A stretch of DNA of 64,000 nucleotides from Comamonas sp. B21-038 (GCF_022387135.1 NZ_CP092462.1:1-64000); one strand, 5' to 3'; positions 38,173 through 47,031 are shown, counted from the first letter of the stretch. Notes: generated by a model not told the origin, from the sequence alone. Made by a program: numbers and translations.

Positions 38173-39708
38173 ATGCGCCCGCGCCTGCGCTCCTCCAACG
38201 GCCTGCGTCTGCGCCTGCTGTGGGTGCTGGTGCCCGTGCTGATGGGCCTGCTGGTGCTCGACAGCTGGCGCGACAGCGTCAGCCTGGCGCGCGAGCTGGA
38301 GCGGGCCTATGACCAGAGCCTGCTGGAGCCCGCCCAGGCGCTGTCGGACAACCTGCGCTGGGACAACGACGGCCAGCTGAGCCTGGACGAGCCGCTGCAC
38401 ATCATCTCGATGTTCGAGGTGCTCAGCAGCCGGCGCAAGTTCTTGCGCGTGCAGCTGCAGACGCCCGACGGCACGCAGCAGCGCCTGCTGCTGGGTGCCG
38501 CCGAGTTCCCCGAGCCCGCGCATGACCCGGCCGACCCCAGCCGCCCCTTTCGCGCTGCTGACGATGGCACGCGGGTGTCGTATGCCGCCGAGGTGGACCA
38601 CCAGCCGGTGCGGGTGCTGGCGCTGCTGCGGGTACTGCACGACCAGTCGGGCCAGGAGTGGCGCGTGCTGATCCAGACCGCACAGACCAGCGCCGGCATC
38701 GAGCGCACGGTGCGCGGCCTGATGTGGGACAGCCTGCTGCGCGATGGCCGCACCTTGCTCGTCCTGGTGCTGGTGGTGTGGCTGGGTGTGGCCTGGGGCC
38801 TGCGGCCGCTCCAGGCGCTGCGCCGGGCGGTGCAGCAGCGCCGCAGCGATGACCTGCAGCCGCTGGCCACCGAGGCTGTGCCCGGCGAGGTGCGGCCCCT
38901 GGTCGATGCGATGAACCTGCACCTGGCGCAGCAGCGCGATGCACTGGCCCAGCAGCGCCAGTTTCTGGCCGATGCCTCGCACCAGCTGCGCACGCCGCTG
39001 GCCATTCTGAGCACGCAGGCCGGCTATGCGCTGCGTGAGACCGACCCCGACGCCGTGCAGGCCACGTTGCGCAGCATGCTGCAGCAGCTGCAGCGGGGCC
39101 GCCGCGTGTCTGAACAGTTGCTGGCGCTGGCCCATGCCAGCCAGCCGGCATCTCCCCAGGCGCTGGACGGCGCGGTCTGCGACGCCAATGCGGTCGCGCG
39201 CGAGGTGGTGCTGGCCTACCTGCCACTGGCGCTCGACAAGCAGCAAGACCTGGGATGGACCGATGTACGCGGCCAGGATTTTGAGGGCGATGCCGAAGGC
39301 GAGACCGACCCGGGCGCGGCGATGGCTGCACCGGTGCAGGCGGCCGCCACCGCTGTCTATGAGCTGCTGGCCAACCTGGTGCACAACGCGATTGCCTACA
39401 CACCTGCCGGGGGCCGCATCAATGTGTCGGTGCAGCGCGAGGGTGCCTGGGTGGAGATCCGTGTGCAGGACAACGGCCCCGGCATTGCGCCCGAGGACCG
39501 CGAGCGCGCCTTTGCGCGCTTCAGCCGCTTGCAGGCCGATGCGGCGTTGGCGCCGGAAGGATCGGGCCTGGGACTGGCCATCGCCCGGGCCTATGTGCAG
39601 CGCTTCCATGGCGACTTGCTGCTGCAGGACGGCGATGCCAGCGATGGCGCGGCTGGCCGGGGGCTCACCGCGCTGGTGCGCCTGCCGCTGGCTCCCGATC
39701 CGGCCTGA
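38173..39708 (+). CDS. tctE: sensor histidine kinase (TctE-like)
   Basis: The 511-residue kinase has an N-terminal membrane helix (LRLLWVLVPVLMGLLVLDSW), a periplasmic domain of about 165 residues, a second helix (TLLVLVLVVWLGVAWGL), a HAMP-like linker, the dimerisation/phospho-acceptor box with H270 in ADASHQLRTPLA, and the ATPase domain with N-box LVHNAIAYTPAG, DNGPGIAPEDRERAF and GSGLGLAIARAY. It would sense an extracellular carboxylate and phosphorylate the adjacent response regulator. The periplasmic part is of the 2CSK_N type found in TctE. It is the last gene before the tctBA promoter region. Confidence 0.88.
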   Translation: MRPRLRSSNGLRLRLLWVLVPVLMGLLVLDSWRDSVSLARELERAYDQSLLEPAQALSDNLRWDNDGQLSLDEPLHIISMFEVLSSRRKFLRVQLQTPDGTQQRLLLGAAEFPEPAHDPADPSRPFRAADDGTRVSYAAEVDHQPVRVLALLRVLHDQSGQEWRVLIQTAQTSAGIERTVRGLMWDSLLRDGRTLLVLVLVVWLGVAWGLRPLQALRRAVQQRRSDDLQPLATEAVPGEVRPLVDAMNLHLAQQRDALAQQRQFLADASHQLRTPLAILSTQAGYALRETDPDAVQATLRSMLQQLQRGRRVSEQLLALAHASQPASPQALDGAVCDANAVAREVVLAYLPLALDKQQDLGWTDVRGQDFEGDAEGETDPGAAMAAPVQAAATAVYELLANLVHNAIAYTPAGGRINVSVQREGAWVEIRVQDNGPGIAPEDRERAFARFSRLQADAALAPEGSGLGLAIARAYVQRFHGDLLLQDGDASDGAAGRGLTALVRLPLAPDPA

Positions 39709-39773
39709 GCGCACTGTCCTTTGCGGGACTGTTTTGGCTAAGTAGATTTACGTATTTTGAGGCGCTGCCCGGC

Positions 39774-39795
39774 GTTTGGCAGCTGTTTGGCAGCT
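39774..39795 (+). promoter_or_regulatory. 11-bp perfect tandem repeat, probable TctD-type operator
   Basis: GTTTGGCAGCT occurs twice back to back (39774-39784 and 39785-39795). OmpR-family regulators bind direct repeats spaced by about one helical turn, and an 11-bp spacing fits. TAGACT at 39804-39809 is a possible -10, which would place the repeats over the -35 region, the position of an activator. The tctD gene is just upstream. Confidence 0.7.
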
Positions 39796-39841
39796 TCGTT
39801 TTCTAGACTTTCCGCGCAAGTTGTAAGAAAAGGAGACGAAT

Positions 39842-39910
39842 ATGGGTCAACACAGGTCCACCCTTGCGGGTGTGCAGGGGCGCCGGGCGCCCGCCAAGGA
39901 GCGGCCATGA
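39842..39910 (+). CDS. 22-codon ORF in the tctC position, coupled to tctB
   Basis: ATG at 39842 follows a strong ribosome site (AAGGAG at 39830-39835) and opens a 22-codon frame beginning MGQHRSTLAG. Its TGA overlaps the tctB ATG (ATGA at 39907-39910), so translation would pass to tctB. In classical tct operons tctC, for the periplasmic binding protein, occupies this position. The ORF may be a coupling leader peptide or the remaining 5' end of a deleted tctC. Two short hairpins (CACCC-TTGC-GGGTG and GCGCC-GG-GCGC) lie inside it. Confidence 0.5.
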   Translation: MGQHRSTLAGVQGRRAPAKERP

Positions 39911-40389
39911 GCACCGGCGGCAAGAGCTACAACAAGGATTACTACGGCGGCGCGCTGATGGTCCTGATCGGTGGCAGCGCTGCCTATGCGGCACAAGGCT
40001 ACAACATCGGCTCGCTGGCCCACATGGGTCCGGGCTACTTCCCATTTGCGATCGGCGTTCTGCTGGCCCTGACGGGGGTGCTGATCGCGCTGAACGCCAA
40101 GAAAAAAGGCCCCGGTGACGATGCGGCACTGGTCGGACACAAGCACGAGATTCCGGATTTCCGGGGTGCGGCCTGCATCATTCTGGGCACCATTGCCTTC
40201 TACTTCTGTGGCGAATACCTGGGCCTGCTGCCGGCGACCTTTGCCATCGTGTTCATCTGCGCCCTGGGTGACCGCAGCAACAGCGTGATGGCCTGCTTTG
40301 TGCTGGCCATGTCGATGATGATCGTCGCCGTGTTGATTTTCTGGTGGGCGCTGCAGGTGCAGATGCCGCTGGTCAGGTGGGGGATGTAA
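39907..40389 (+). CDS. tctB: tripartite tricarboxylate transporter TctB-type small membrane subunit
   Basis: The 160-residue protein has four predicted helices and the TctB domain: YYGGALMVLIGGSAAYAAQG, then HMGPGYFPFAIGVLLALTGV, a short cytoplasmic linker and two C-terminal helices. TctB is the small membrane subunit of TTT carriers that take up citrate and related di- and tricarboxylates using a periplasmic TctC protein. Start 39907 follows AAGGAG at 39896-39901. tctA follows after three bases. No tctC is encoded in this operon, so the pair must use a binding protein from elsewhere. Confidence 0.92.
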   Translation: MSTGGKSYNKDYYGGALMVLIGGSAAYAAQGYNIGSLAHMGPGYFPFAIGVLLALTGVLIALNAKKKGPGDDAALVGHKHEIPDFRGAACIILGTIAFYFCGEYLGLLPATFAIVFICALGDRSNSVMACFVLAMSMMIVAVLIFWWALQVQMPLVRWGM

Positions 40390-40392
40390 GCC

Positions 40393-41946
40393 ATGGGACA
40401 AGCACTGCAAGACCTTTGGTACGGCTTTGGCATCGCCTTCCAGGGCCATAACCTGATGTGGTCGTTCTTCGGCGTGCTGGTGGGCAACCTGATCGGCGTG
40501 TTGCCGGGCATGGGCGCGCTGTCGGCGATCTCGATTCTGCTGCCACTGACCTACACCATGCATCCGGTGCCTGCAATCCTGATGCTGGCCGGTATCTTCT
40601 ATGGTTCGCAGTACGGTGGCGCGATTGGCGCGATCTTGCTGAACCTGCCATCGCACCCGCCCCATGCCGTGACCTGCCTGGACGGCTACCCGATGACCAA
40701 GAAGGGCAAGGGCGGAACCGCGCTCGGCATCACGATGATCTGCTCGTTCTTTGCCGCGTCGGTCGGCATCATCGTGATGATCTTCGCCTCGCCGCTGCTG
40801 ACCACGATCGCGTTCAAGTTCGGCCCCGCCGAGCTGTTCTCCATCATGCTGCTGGGCCTGCTCGCGGGCTCGACGATGTCGCGCGGCTCGCCGCTCAAGG
40901 GTGTGGCGATGACCTTGTTCGGCCTGCTCTGTGGCGTGGTCGGTACCGACGTGAACAGCGGCACCTTCCGCTTCGCGTTCGACCTGCCTGATCTGAGCGA
41001 TGGCCTGGAGATGGTGGCCGTGGCGATGGGCTTGTTCGGTATTGCCGACTTCCTGCTCAACGTCAACAAGATGAAGGCGATCACCAGCAATACCAAGATG
41101 CGCATCCGTGACATGCGGCCCTCGATGGCCGAGCTCAAGGAAGCGTTCTGGCCGATGGTGCGCGGCACCACGGTGGGCACGCTGTTTGGCGCCATGCCCG
41201 GCACCGGGCCGACGATCACCACCTTCATTGCCTACGCGCTGGAGCAAAAGGTGGCCAAGGACCCGAGCCGTTTTGGTACCGGCATGATCGCTGGCGTCGC
41301 AGCCCCCGAGGCCTCGGCGCACTCGAAGACCCAGGTGGACTTCATCCCGACGATGAGTCTGGGCATCCCTGGCGACGCCGTGATGGCACTGCTGCTGGGC
41401 GCGCTGCTGATCCAGGGCATCCAGCCCGGCCCGCAGCTGATCACCGAGCATCCGGACATTTTCTGGGGCCTGATCGCCAGCTTCTGGATTGGCAATGTGA
41501 TCCTGATGATTCTGAACGTGCCGCTGATCGGTGTCTGGGTCAAGATGCTGGCCGTGCCTTACAAGTACCTGTTCCCGTCAGCAATGTTCTTCATTGCGGT
41601 CGGGGTATTCACCACGCAGAACAGCCTGTTCCATATCTGGGAGGTGCTGGCCTTTGGCATCATCGGTGCGGTGTTGATGGTGCTGGACTTCTCGGTGGCG
41701 CCGATCATGCTGGGCTTTGTGCTCGGCCCGATGATGGAAGAGAACTTCCGCCGCGCGCTGCTGCTGTCCCGGGGTGACATGATGGTATTCATGCAGCGCC
41801 CGATCAGCGCCACCTTTGTCTGCATCAGCGTCTTCCTGCTGGCTGCCGTGACCTGGTCGACCTGGCGCAAGCGCTCCAGCGTGGGCAAGGTGGCGCAGGC
41901 CATCGCGCAAGAGACCTCTGGGGCGGGCGTCGTGGCGGCCAAGTAA
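40393..41946 (+). CDS. tctA: tripartite tricarboxylate transporter TctA-type large permease
   Basis: This 517-residue protein is the large membrane subunit of a TTT carrier, with about 12 helices. TctA signatures are GVLPGMGALSAISILLPLTY, GIFYGSQYGGAIGAILLNLP and, in the second half, GAMPGTGPTITTFIAYALEQ with EASAHSKTQVDFIPTMSLGI. The two similar glycine-rich PGxG segments reflect the internal repeat of the family. It catalyses substrate import with TctB, driven by an ion gradient. A perfect 13-bp terminator follows 15 bases after the stop. Confidence 0.94.
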   Translation: MGQALQDLWYGFGIAFQGHNLMWSFFGVLVGNLIGVLPGMGALSAISILLPLTYTMHPVPAILMLAGIFYGSQYGGAIGAILLNLPSHPPHAVTCLDGYPMTKKGKGGTALGITMICSFFAASVGIIVMIFASPLLTTIAFKFGPAELFSIMLLGLLAGSTMSRGSPLKGVAMTLFGLLCGVVGTDVNSGTFRFAFDLPDLSDGLEMVAVAMGLFGIADFLLNVNKMKAITSNTKMRIRDMRPSMAELKEAFWPMVRGTTVGTLFGAMPGTGPTITTFIAYALEQKVAKDPSRFGTGMIAGVAAPEASAHSKTQVDFIPTMSLGIPGDAVMALLLGALLIQGIQPGPQLITEHPDIFWGLIASFWIGNVILMILNVPLIGVWVKMLAVPYKYLFPSAMFFIAVGVFTTQNSLFHIWEVLAFGIIGAVLMVLDFSVAPIMLGFVLGPMMEENFRRALLLSRGDMMVFMQRPISATFVCISVFLLAAVTWSTWRKRSSVGKVAQAIAQETSGAGVVAAK

Positions 41947-41961
41947 GCGTCTGCTGCCCCT

Positions 41962-41996
41962 GCAAAAACCGCTCTCAGGAGCGGTTTTTGCATTTT
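41962..41996. terminator. bidirectional terminator between tctA and putP
   Basis: GCAAAAACCGCTC (41962-41974) and GAGCGGTTTTTGC (41979-41991) pair perfectly around a TCAG loop, with T-runs in both directions. It serves tctA on the plus strand and the convergent putP gene on the minus strand. Confidence 0.93.
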
Positions 41997-42010
41997 TACG
42001 CTGGCGGAAA

Positions 42011-43510
42011 TCAGCGCTGCAGCTGGGAGAATTCGCGCTCCACATCGGCATGGGCCTGCTGCATCGTGGCCGACGGTGGCGGCCCCATGCGGCTCACGGC
42101 CACGGCGGCGATCCATGCAAACACAAAGCCCGGGATGATCTCGTACAGACCCAGCCAGCCAAGCTGCTTCCAGACCAGCACGGTGACAGCGCCAACGATG
42201 ATGCCGGCCAGTGCGCCGCCTCGCGTCATGCGGCCCCAGAACAGCGACAGGATGATGACCGGACCAAAGGCCGCACCAAACCCCGCCCAGGCATAGCTCA
42301 CCATGCCCAGCACCTTGGCTTCGGGATTGCTGGCGATGGCAATGGCAATCAGCGCCACGAGCAGCACCATCGCGCGGCCCACCCAGACCAGCTCGCTCTG
42401 GCTGGCCTGCTTGCGCAGGAACACGCGGTAGATGTCTTCGGTCAGCGCGCTGGAGCAGACCAGCAACTGGCAGGACAGGGTGCTCATCACCGCAGCCAGA
42501 ATGGCGGCCAGCAGCGCACCCGCAATCCAGGGGTTGAACAGCTGCTTGGTGATCTCCATGAACACGGTCTCGGCATTGGCGTTCACGGCGGCTGCACCTT
42601 CAGGGTGGGCCGCGAAGTACGGAATGCCGATGAAGCCCACGGCCACCGCACCGCCCAGGCACAGCACCATCCAGGTCATGCTGATGCGGCGCGCCGCCGG
42701 AATGGTCTGCACCGACGAGGCGGCCATGAAACGCACGAGGATGTGCGGCTGGCCAAAGTAGCCCAGTCCCCAGGCCAGCAGCGATACGATGCCCGCAACA
42801 CTGGCACCGCGCAGCAGGTCGAACTTCTCGGCGCTGACGATGGCATGCAGATCCTGCCCCGGTTGCAGCTGGCCCTGCACCGCCAGCCAGGCGATCACCG
42901 GTGCCAGCAGCAGCGCGGTGATCATCAGCGAGGCCTGGATGGTGTCGGTCCAGCTCACAGCCAGAAAGCCGCCAATCAGCACATAGGCGATGGTGCAGGC
43001 AGCACCCACCCACAGCGCGGTGGTGTAGGGCATGCCGAACATGTTCTCGAACAGGCGCGCGCCTGCCACGACACCGGAGGCGCAGTACAGGGTGAAGAAC
43101 ACCAGGATCACCAGCGCGGTGACGATGCGAAGCACATTGCTGCGGTCCTCGAAACGGTTGGCCAGGTAGTCCGGCAAGGTCAATGCATTGCCGGCGCGCT
43201 CGGTATAGAGGCGCAGGCGCCCCGCCACAAAAAACCAGTTGAGGTAGGCGCCGAAAATCAGGCCGACGGCGATCCAGGACTCGGACAGCCCGGTGGCATA
43301 GATGGCACCGGGCAGGCCCATCAGTAGCCAGCCGCTCATGTCGGACGCGCCCGCCGACAGCGCCGTGACAAAACTGCCCAGGCTGCGGCCGCCGAGGATG
43401 TAGTCGGACAGGTTCTTGGTGCCCAGGTAACCGAGCCAGCCGATGGCGAGCATGGCCACCAGGTAGATGGCGAACATGATCGCCGTGGGATCGTTCCAGG
43501 AAAATTGCAT
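42011..43510 (-). CDS. putP: sodium/proline symporter
   Basis: The 499-residue protein is a PutP-type member of the sodium:solute symporter family with about 13 helices. Recognisable segments are GTKNLSDYILGGRSLGSFVT, SAGASDMSGWLLMGLPGAIY (the first sodium-site region), LPDYLANRFEDRSNVLRIV and SQLLVCSSALTEDIYR (as CQLLVCSSALTEDIYRVFL), typical of PutP. It imports proline with Na+. The start at 43510 has GGAGG about eight bases upstream; the frame is open further upstream but without family sequence. It converges with tctA. Confidence 0.94.
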   Translation of the reverse strand: MQFSWNDPTAIMFAIYLVAMLAIGWLGYLGTKNLSDYILGGRSLGSFVTALSAGASDMSGWLLMGLPGAIYATGLSESWIAVGLIFGAYLNWFFVAGRLRLYTERAGNALTLPDYLANRFEDRSNVLRIVTALVILVFFTLYCASGVVAGARLFENMFGMPYTTALWVGAACTIAYVLIGGFLAVSWTDTIQASLMITALLLAPVIAWLAVQGQLQPGQDLHAIVSAEKFDLLRGASVAGIVSLLAWGLGYFGQPHILVRFMAASSVQTIPAARRISMTWMVLCLGGAVAVGFIGIPYFAAHPEGAAAVNANAETVFMEITKQLFNPWIAGALLAAILAAVMSTLSCQLLVCSSALTEDIYRVFLRKQASQSELVWVGRAMVLLVALIAIAIASNPEAKVLGMVSYAWAGFGAAFGPVIILSLFWGRMTRGGALAGIIVGAVTVLVWKQLGWLGLYEIIPGFVFAWIAAVAVSRMGPPPSATMQQAHADVEREFSQLQR

Positions 43511-43736
43511 CACTGAGCCTCCATGGTGTTTTGGTATTTCGGGTTTGAAGAGCGAGCGCGTTTCTTGGCGAAAAGCCGGGTCCGCCGGTGCCATGGGTTT
43601 GGAATGCTCCCCAGACGGAGGCCGTCAAAGAAAGTCGCCATGGGCCTGGGCTGAACAACGCGCCCGGCCTGCAATATGGCACGGTTGCCCGGTGAAATTA
43701 AGCCGGGTTATCTATTTTGATGTGACGATAGGTAAG

Positions 43737-43766
43737 AAAAAGCCCCTGGCTGGCAGGCCAGGGGCT
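43737..43766 (-). terminator. rho-independent terminator of cysK
   Basis: AGCCCCTGG (43741) pairs with CCAGGGGCT (ending 43766), and reading on the minus strand the hairpin is followed by TTTTTC. It lies 27 bases beyond the cysK stop. The remainder of 43511-43736 is the putP upstream region without a supported gene. Confidence 0.92.
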
Positions 43767-43792
43767 GACGGCGAAGCAGGCGCCGTGGGAGA

Positions 43793-44710
43793 TCAGGCCG
43801 GCAGGAAGCCGTCCACCGACAGGTAGCGTTCGCCGGTGTCATAGGCGAAGCCCAGCACCTTGGCGTTGGGCGGCAGATCGGGCAGTTTCTGCGCGATGGC
43901 AGCCAGGGTGGCGCCCGACGAGATGCCGACCAGCAGGCCTTCTTCGCGCGCCGCGCGGCGTGCGTATTCACGGGCGGGCTCGGCATCGACCTGGATCACG
44001 CCGTCGAGTACGCTGGTGTCGAGGTTGCGCGGGATAAAGCCGGCGCCAATGCCCTGGATCGGGTGCGGAGCAGGCTGGCCGCCGGAGATGACGGGCGAGG
44101 CGGTGGGCTCGACCGCGTAGACCTTGAGCTGGGGGAACTTGGCCTTGAGCACATGGGCCACGCCCGAGAGGTGGCCGCCTGTGCCGACGCCGGTGATCAG
44201 CACATCCAGGCCATCGGGGAAATCGGCCAGCACTTCCTGCGCGGTGGTGCGCTCATGCACGGCGGTGTTGGCGGGGTTCTCGAACTGCTGCGGGATCCAG
44301 GAGCCAGGGGTCTGCGCGGCCAGTTCCTCGGCGCGGGCGATGGCGCCCTTCATGCCCTTTTCCTTGGGGGTCAGGTCAAAGCTGGCGCCATAGGCCAGCA
44401 TCAGGCGGCGGCGCTCGATGGACATGCTCTCGGGCATCACCAGGATGAGCTTGTAGCCCTTGACCGCAGCGACCAGCGCCAGGCCCACGCCGGTGTTGCC
44501 GCTGGTGGGCTCGATGATGGTGCCGCCGGGCTTGAGCGCGCCGGACTTCTCGGCATCTTCGATCATCGCCAGCGCGATGCGGTCCTTGATGGAGCCGCCC
44601 GGATTGCTGCGTTCGGACTTGATCCAGACCTGGGCGCCAGCGCCGAACAAACGGTTGATACGGACCACCGGCGTATTGCCGATGGTGTGCAGAATATTCT
44701 CAACTTTCAT
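43793..44710 (-). CDS. cysK: cysteine synthase A (O-acetylserine sulfhydrylase)
   Basis: This 305-residue PLP enzyme makes cysteine from O-acetylserine and sulfide. The PLP lysine is K42 in [15 protein letters not shown], the substrate loop is [16 protein letters not shown], the phosphate-binding glycines are in [11 protein letters not shown], and [11 protein letters not shown] lies near the C-terminus. Length and motifs match CysK rather than CysM. It is transcribed alone, ending at the terminator at 43741-43766. An inverted repeat about 70 bases before its start may be an operator. Confidence 0.95.
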   Translation of the reverse strand: MKVENILHTIGNTPVVRINRLFGAGAQVWIKSERSNPGGSIKDRIALAMIEDAEKSGALKPGGTIIEPTSGNTGVGLALVAAVKGYKLILVMPESMSIERRRLMLAYGASFDLTPKEKGMKGAIARAEELAAQTPGSWIPQQFENPANTAVHERTTAQEVLADFPDGLDVLITGVGTGGHLSGVAHVLKAKFPQLKVYAVEPTASPVISGGQPAPHPIQGIGAGFIPRNLDTSVLDGVIQVDAEPAREYARRAAREEGLLVGISSGATLAAIAQKLPDLPPNAKVLGFAYDTGERYLSVDGFLPA

Positions 44711-44777
44711 GGTGCCTCCAGCAGATCAGGATGAACAAGGGGGTGGAAATTGCCGAACCATTGTGACGCAGTTGATC

Positions 44778-44791
44778 ATTCCATCTGGAAT
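44778..44791. promoter_or_regulatory. inverted repeat in the cysK upstream region
   Basis: ATTCCA-TC-TGGAAT is a perfect dyad, extended by GAT on the left and ATC on the right after one unpaired base each. It lies 68 bases before cysK (minus strand) and 120 bases before the small membrane protein gene (plus strand). It is a candidate operator of a dimeric regulator; which one is unknown. Confidence 0.4.
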
Positions 44792-44910
44792 ATCAATATG
44801 CCTAGGATGTTCTTAGCGTCGCCGGCTGCATTCCTTGACGGGCATCAATACCGCCTCCGGCCGTCGGGGCGAAGATGCCTCTGCATGTCATCGCTGTGCA
44901 AGGAGGCGGT

Positions 44911-45081
44911 TTGCTGAGTTTCAACACCACCCTGGTCTTACTGGCCATCTGCTGCGTCAGCCTGTTGCTGGGTTTTTCCTGGCGCGACAAAGGCTGGGCG
45001 CCGTGGCTGATGCTGGTATCGGTCTGCGGCCTGCTGGCGCTGATGGCCAGGATCATCTACGACCTGCTGGCGATGGGCTGA
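44911..45081 (+). CDS. small two-helix membrane protein (56 aa)
   Basis: A 56-residue frame starting at TTG 44911, four bases after an ideal AAGGAGG at 44900-44906, encodes two hydrophobic helices (TTLVLLAICCVSLLLGF and APWLMLVSVCGLLALMARII) joined by a short charged loop SWRDKGW. The frame also has an ATG at 44875, but the ribosome site favours 44911. I do not recognise a family. It is isolated between cysK (divergent) and the DMT transporter gene (convergent). Role unknown. Confidence 0.65.
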   Translation: MLSFNTTLVLLAICCVSLLLGFSWRDKGWAPWLMLVSVCGLLALMARIIYDLLAMG

Positions 45082-45114
45082 GCAGGCCCTGGTTCGCCAC
45101 CAGGTTCCCTGGCG

Positions 45115-46017
45115 TCAGGCCGCTGTGCTGGCGCGCGGTTTGGCGCGGCGCAGCGGCGTCTTCCACAGCTCGGCCAGCAGCACACCCAGGATGGTCATCG
45201 CGCCGCCGATCCACAGGTAGCTGTGCAACTGCTCCTTGGCCCAGGCCGAGGCGATCAGCGCGGTCAGCAACGGGGTCAGGTTGAAGAACATGATCGAGCG
45301 GCTGGGCCCGAGCTTGGCGACGGCCGTCATCCACATCCAGGTGGCAACGATGGATGCCATCGTGCCGGCATAGGCAACCAGGTACCAGTTATCGGCATGG
45401 AGGCCGACCTTGGGCGAGGCCAGGTAGAACGGCAGCTGCGCGACCATGGCCACCACCATCTGCAGGTAGAGCAACTGCCAGCTGGGCACGCGCGGCATGG
45501 CCCAGCGCTTGAGCAGAATGTTGTAGGCCGCATAGGCCAGGCAGGCCAGCAGCATCAGCAGATCGCCCCGGTTGATGCCCTGGTCCAGCAAGGACCCGGG
45601 GTGGCCTTCGCTGATCACCAGCACCACACCGGCAAAGGCCAGCACCGAGCCGAGGGCGCCACCGGCCGTCAGCACCTGGCCGAGCAGGCCCACGCAGATG
45701 CCCAGCACCACCAAGGGCGACAGGGTCAGGATGATGCCCATGTGCGTGGCGGTGGTGTAGGCGGCGGCAAAGTACGCGCAGCTTTGGTAGACCACCATGC
45801 CGAGTACGCCCAGCACCAGGATCTGGCCGGCATGGCCCCGGATGGCCTCGCGGTTGCGCCAGACTGCCGGCAGCAGCACGGGGGTGACCAGCAGCACCGC
45901 CAGCACCCAGCGCAGAAAGCCGATTTCAATCGGCGCAATGGCGCCAGCGGCCTGTTTGCTGACAACGGTGTTGCCCGACCAGATCAAGACCGCCAGCAGC
46001 GGATACAGGTATTGCAT
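45115..46017 (-). CDS. DMT/EamA-family inner-membrane exporter
   Basis: The 300-residue protein has ten predicted helices in two EamA repeats: YLYPLLAVLIWSGNTVVSKQ opens the first, and LAYAAYNILLKRWAM opens the second, with SIMFFNLTPLLTALIASAW typical of the second repeat. EamA transporters mostly export amino acids and metabolites. The gene is divergent from an AraC-family regulator gene starting 127 bases away, an arrangement common for regulated exporters. Substrate unknown. Confidence 0.9.
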   Translation of the reverse strand: MQYLYPLLAVLIWSGNTVVSKQAAGAIAPIEIGFLRWVLAVLLVTPVLLPAVWRNREAIRGHAGQILVLGVLGMVVYQSCAYFAAAYTTATHMGIILTLSPLVVLGICVGLLGQVLTAGGALGSVLAFAGVVLVISEGHPGSLLDQGINRGDLLMLLACLAYAAYNILLKRWAMPRVPSWQLLYLQMVVAMVAQLPFYLASPKVGLHADNWYLVAYAGTMASIVATWMWMTAVAKLGPSRSIMFFNLTPLLTALIASAWAKEQLHSYLWIGGAMTILGVLLAELWKTPLRRAKPRASTAA

Positions 46018-46144
46018 ATCTCAAGCATTCAAAAACATCTGGCTGCTATCATCGCCGTGGCGGGTTTAAAGCCTATAGCTGCAATCAGACATTTAAAGCA
46101 CCAAGCCAGACATATTGCGCGGTGCGGCAGGCAAGGAGGCCGCG

Positions 46145-46942
46145 ATGGCGACAGGCCAGGCACTGAAAATTTACGACGTGGATGCCGAGACGGCGCCCTA
46201 TCTGGTGCGCTACGACGAGTTTGCCGCCGGCAGTTTTGCCGATGCGCACAGCCACCGGCCCGGCCACCTGAACTACACATCGCATGGCACGATGACCATC
46301 GTCACTCAGGGGCGGAGCCTGGTGGCACCGCCGCAGTACGGCATCTGGATTCCGCCGGCGGTGGAGCACAACTGCTATGTGCCGCAGGCGGCCGTCTACC
46401 GCTCGTTTTATGTGCAGCCGGCGCTGTGCACAGGCCTTCCCGAGCAGGCCTGCATCATCCGCATCAGCGCCATTGCGCGCAGCATCCTCGCCGATCTGGC
46501 ACAGCGCGACATACGCCGGCCATCAACGGCCGAGGACCTGCGCCTGGCCGAGGTCATGGTGGACCAGCTGCGGCTGGCGCCGCCCGAGCACAGCTTTCTG
46601 CCATCGGCCCAGTCCAAGGCGCTGGTGGCCGTGCTCGATGCCCTCAAGGCCGAGCCTGGCAGCCGCCGCACGATGGCCGATTGGGCGGCTTCGGTGCATA
46701 TGACCGAGCGGACCTTGGCGCGCCACTGCCACCAGGAGCTGGGCATGGGCCTGGCCGAATGGCGCCAGCGCCTGCGCCACCTCTGCGCGGTGGATGCGCT
46801 GGGCCAGGGCCGGACGGTGCAGGAGATCGCCTTTGACCTGGGCTACAGCACGGCCTCGGCTTTTATCGCGATGTTCCAGCGCGCTGCGGGCATGCCGCCC
46901 GAGCAGTTCCGGCGCGAGTTCGGCAACGCGGTGGCCGAATAG
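46145..46942 (+). CDS. AraC-family regulator with cupin N-domain
   Basis: This 265-residue regulator has an N-terminal cupin-type AraC_binding domain (DEFAAGSFADAHSHRPGHLNY, VAPPQYGIWIPPAVEHNCYV) and a C-terminal AraC DNA-binding domain with MADWAASVHMTERTLARHCH and VQEIAFDLGYSTASAFIAMF, ending MPPEQFRREF. Such regulators often control a divergent transporter gene, here the EamA gene. Start 46145 follows AAGGAGG at 46133-46139. The rnpB gene begins 89 bases downstream. Confidence 0.9.
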   Translation: MATGQALKIYDVDAETAPYLVRYDEFAAGSFADAHSHRPGHLNYTSHGTMTIVTQGRSLVAPPQYGIWIPPAVEHNCYVPQAAVYRSFYVQPALCTGLPEQACIIRISAIARSILADLAQRDIRRPSTAEDLRLAEVMVDQLRLAPPEHSFLPSAQSKALVAVLDALKAEPGSRRTMADWAASVHMTERTLARHCHQELGMGLAEWRQRLRHLCAVDALGQGRTVQEIAFDLGYSTASAFIAMFQRAAGMPPEQFRREFGNAVAE

Positions 46943-47018
46943 GGCGGCGGTTGGCCGTTTATCCTGGCAGCGGCCTGCAGTTTTTGCCCGGCTGGCGCGG
47001 GCGGCTGCCATTCGGTGG

Positions 47019-47024
47019 AATAAT
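47019..47024 (+). promoter_or_regulatory. probable -10 of rnpB
   Basis: AATAAT lies seven bases before the predicted 5' end of the RNase P RNA and matches five of six positions of TATAAT. The -35 region is GC-rich and has no clear hexamer. Confidence 0.45.
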
Positions 47025-47031
47025 CACGCCT

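Noticed and set aside
39847..41451. 534-codon minus-strand frame over tctB and tctA
   Set aside because: Antisense shadow; TctA and TctB on the plus strand are certain.
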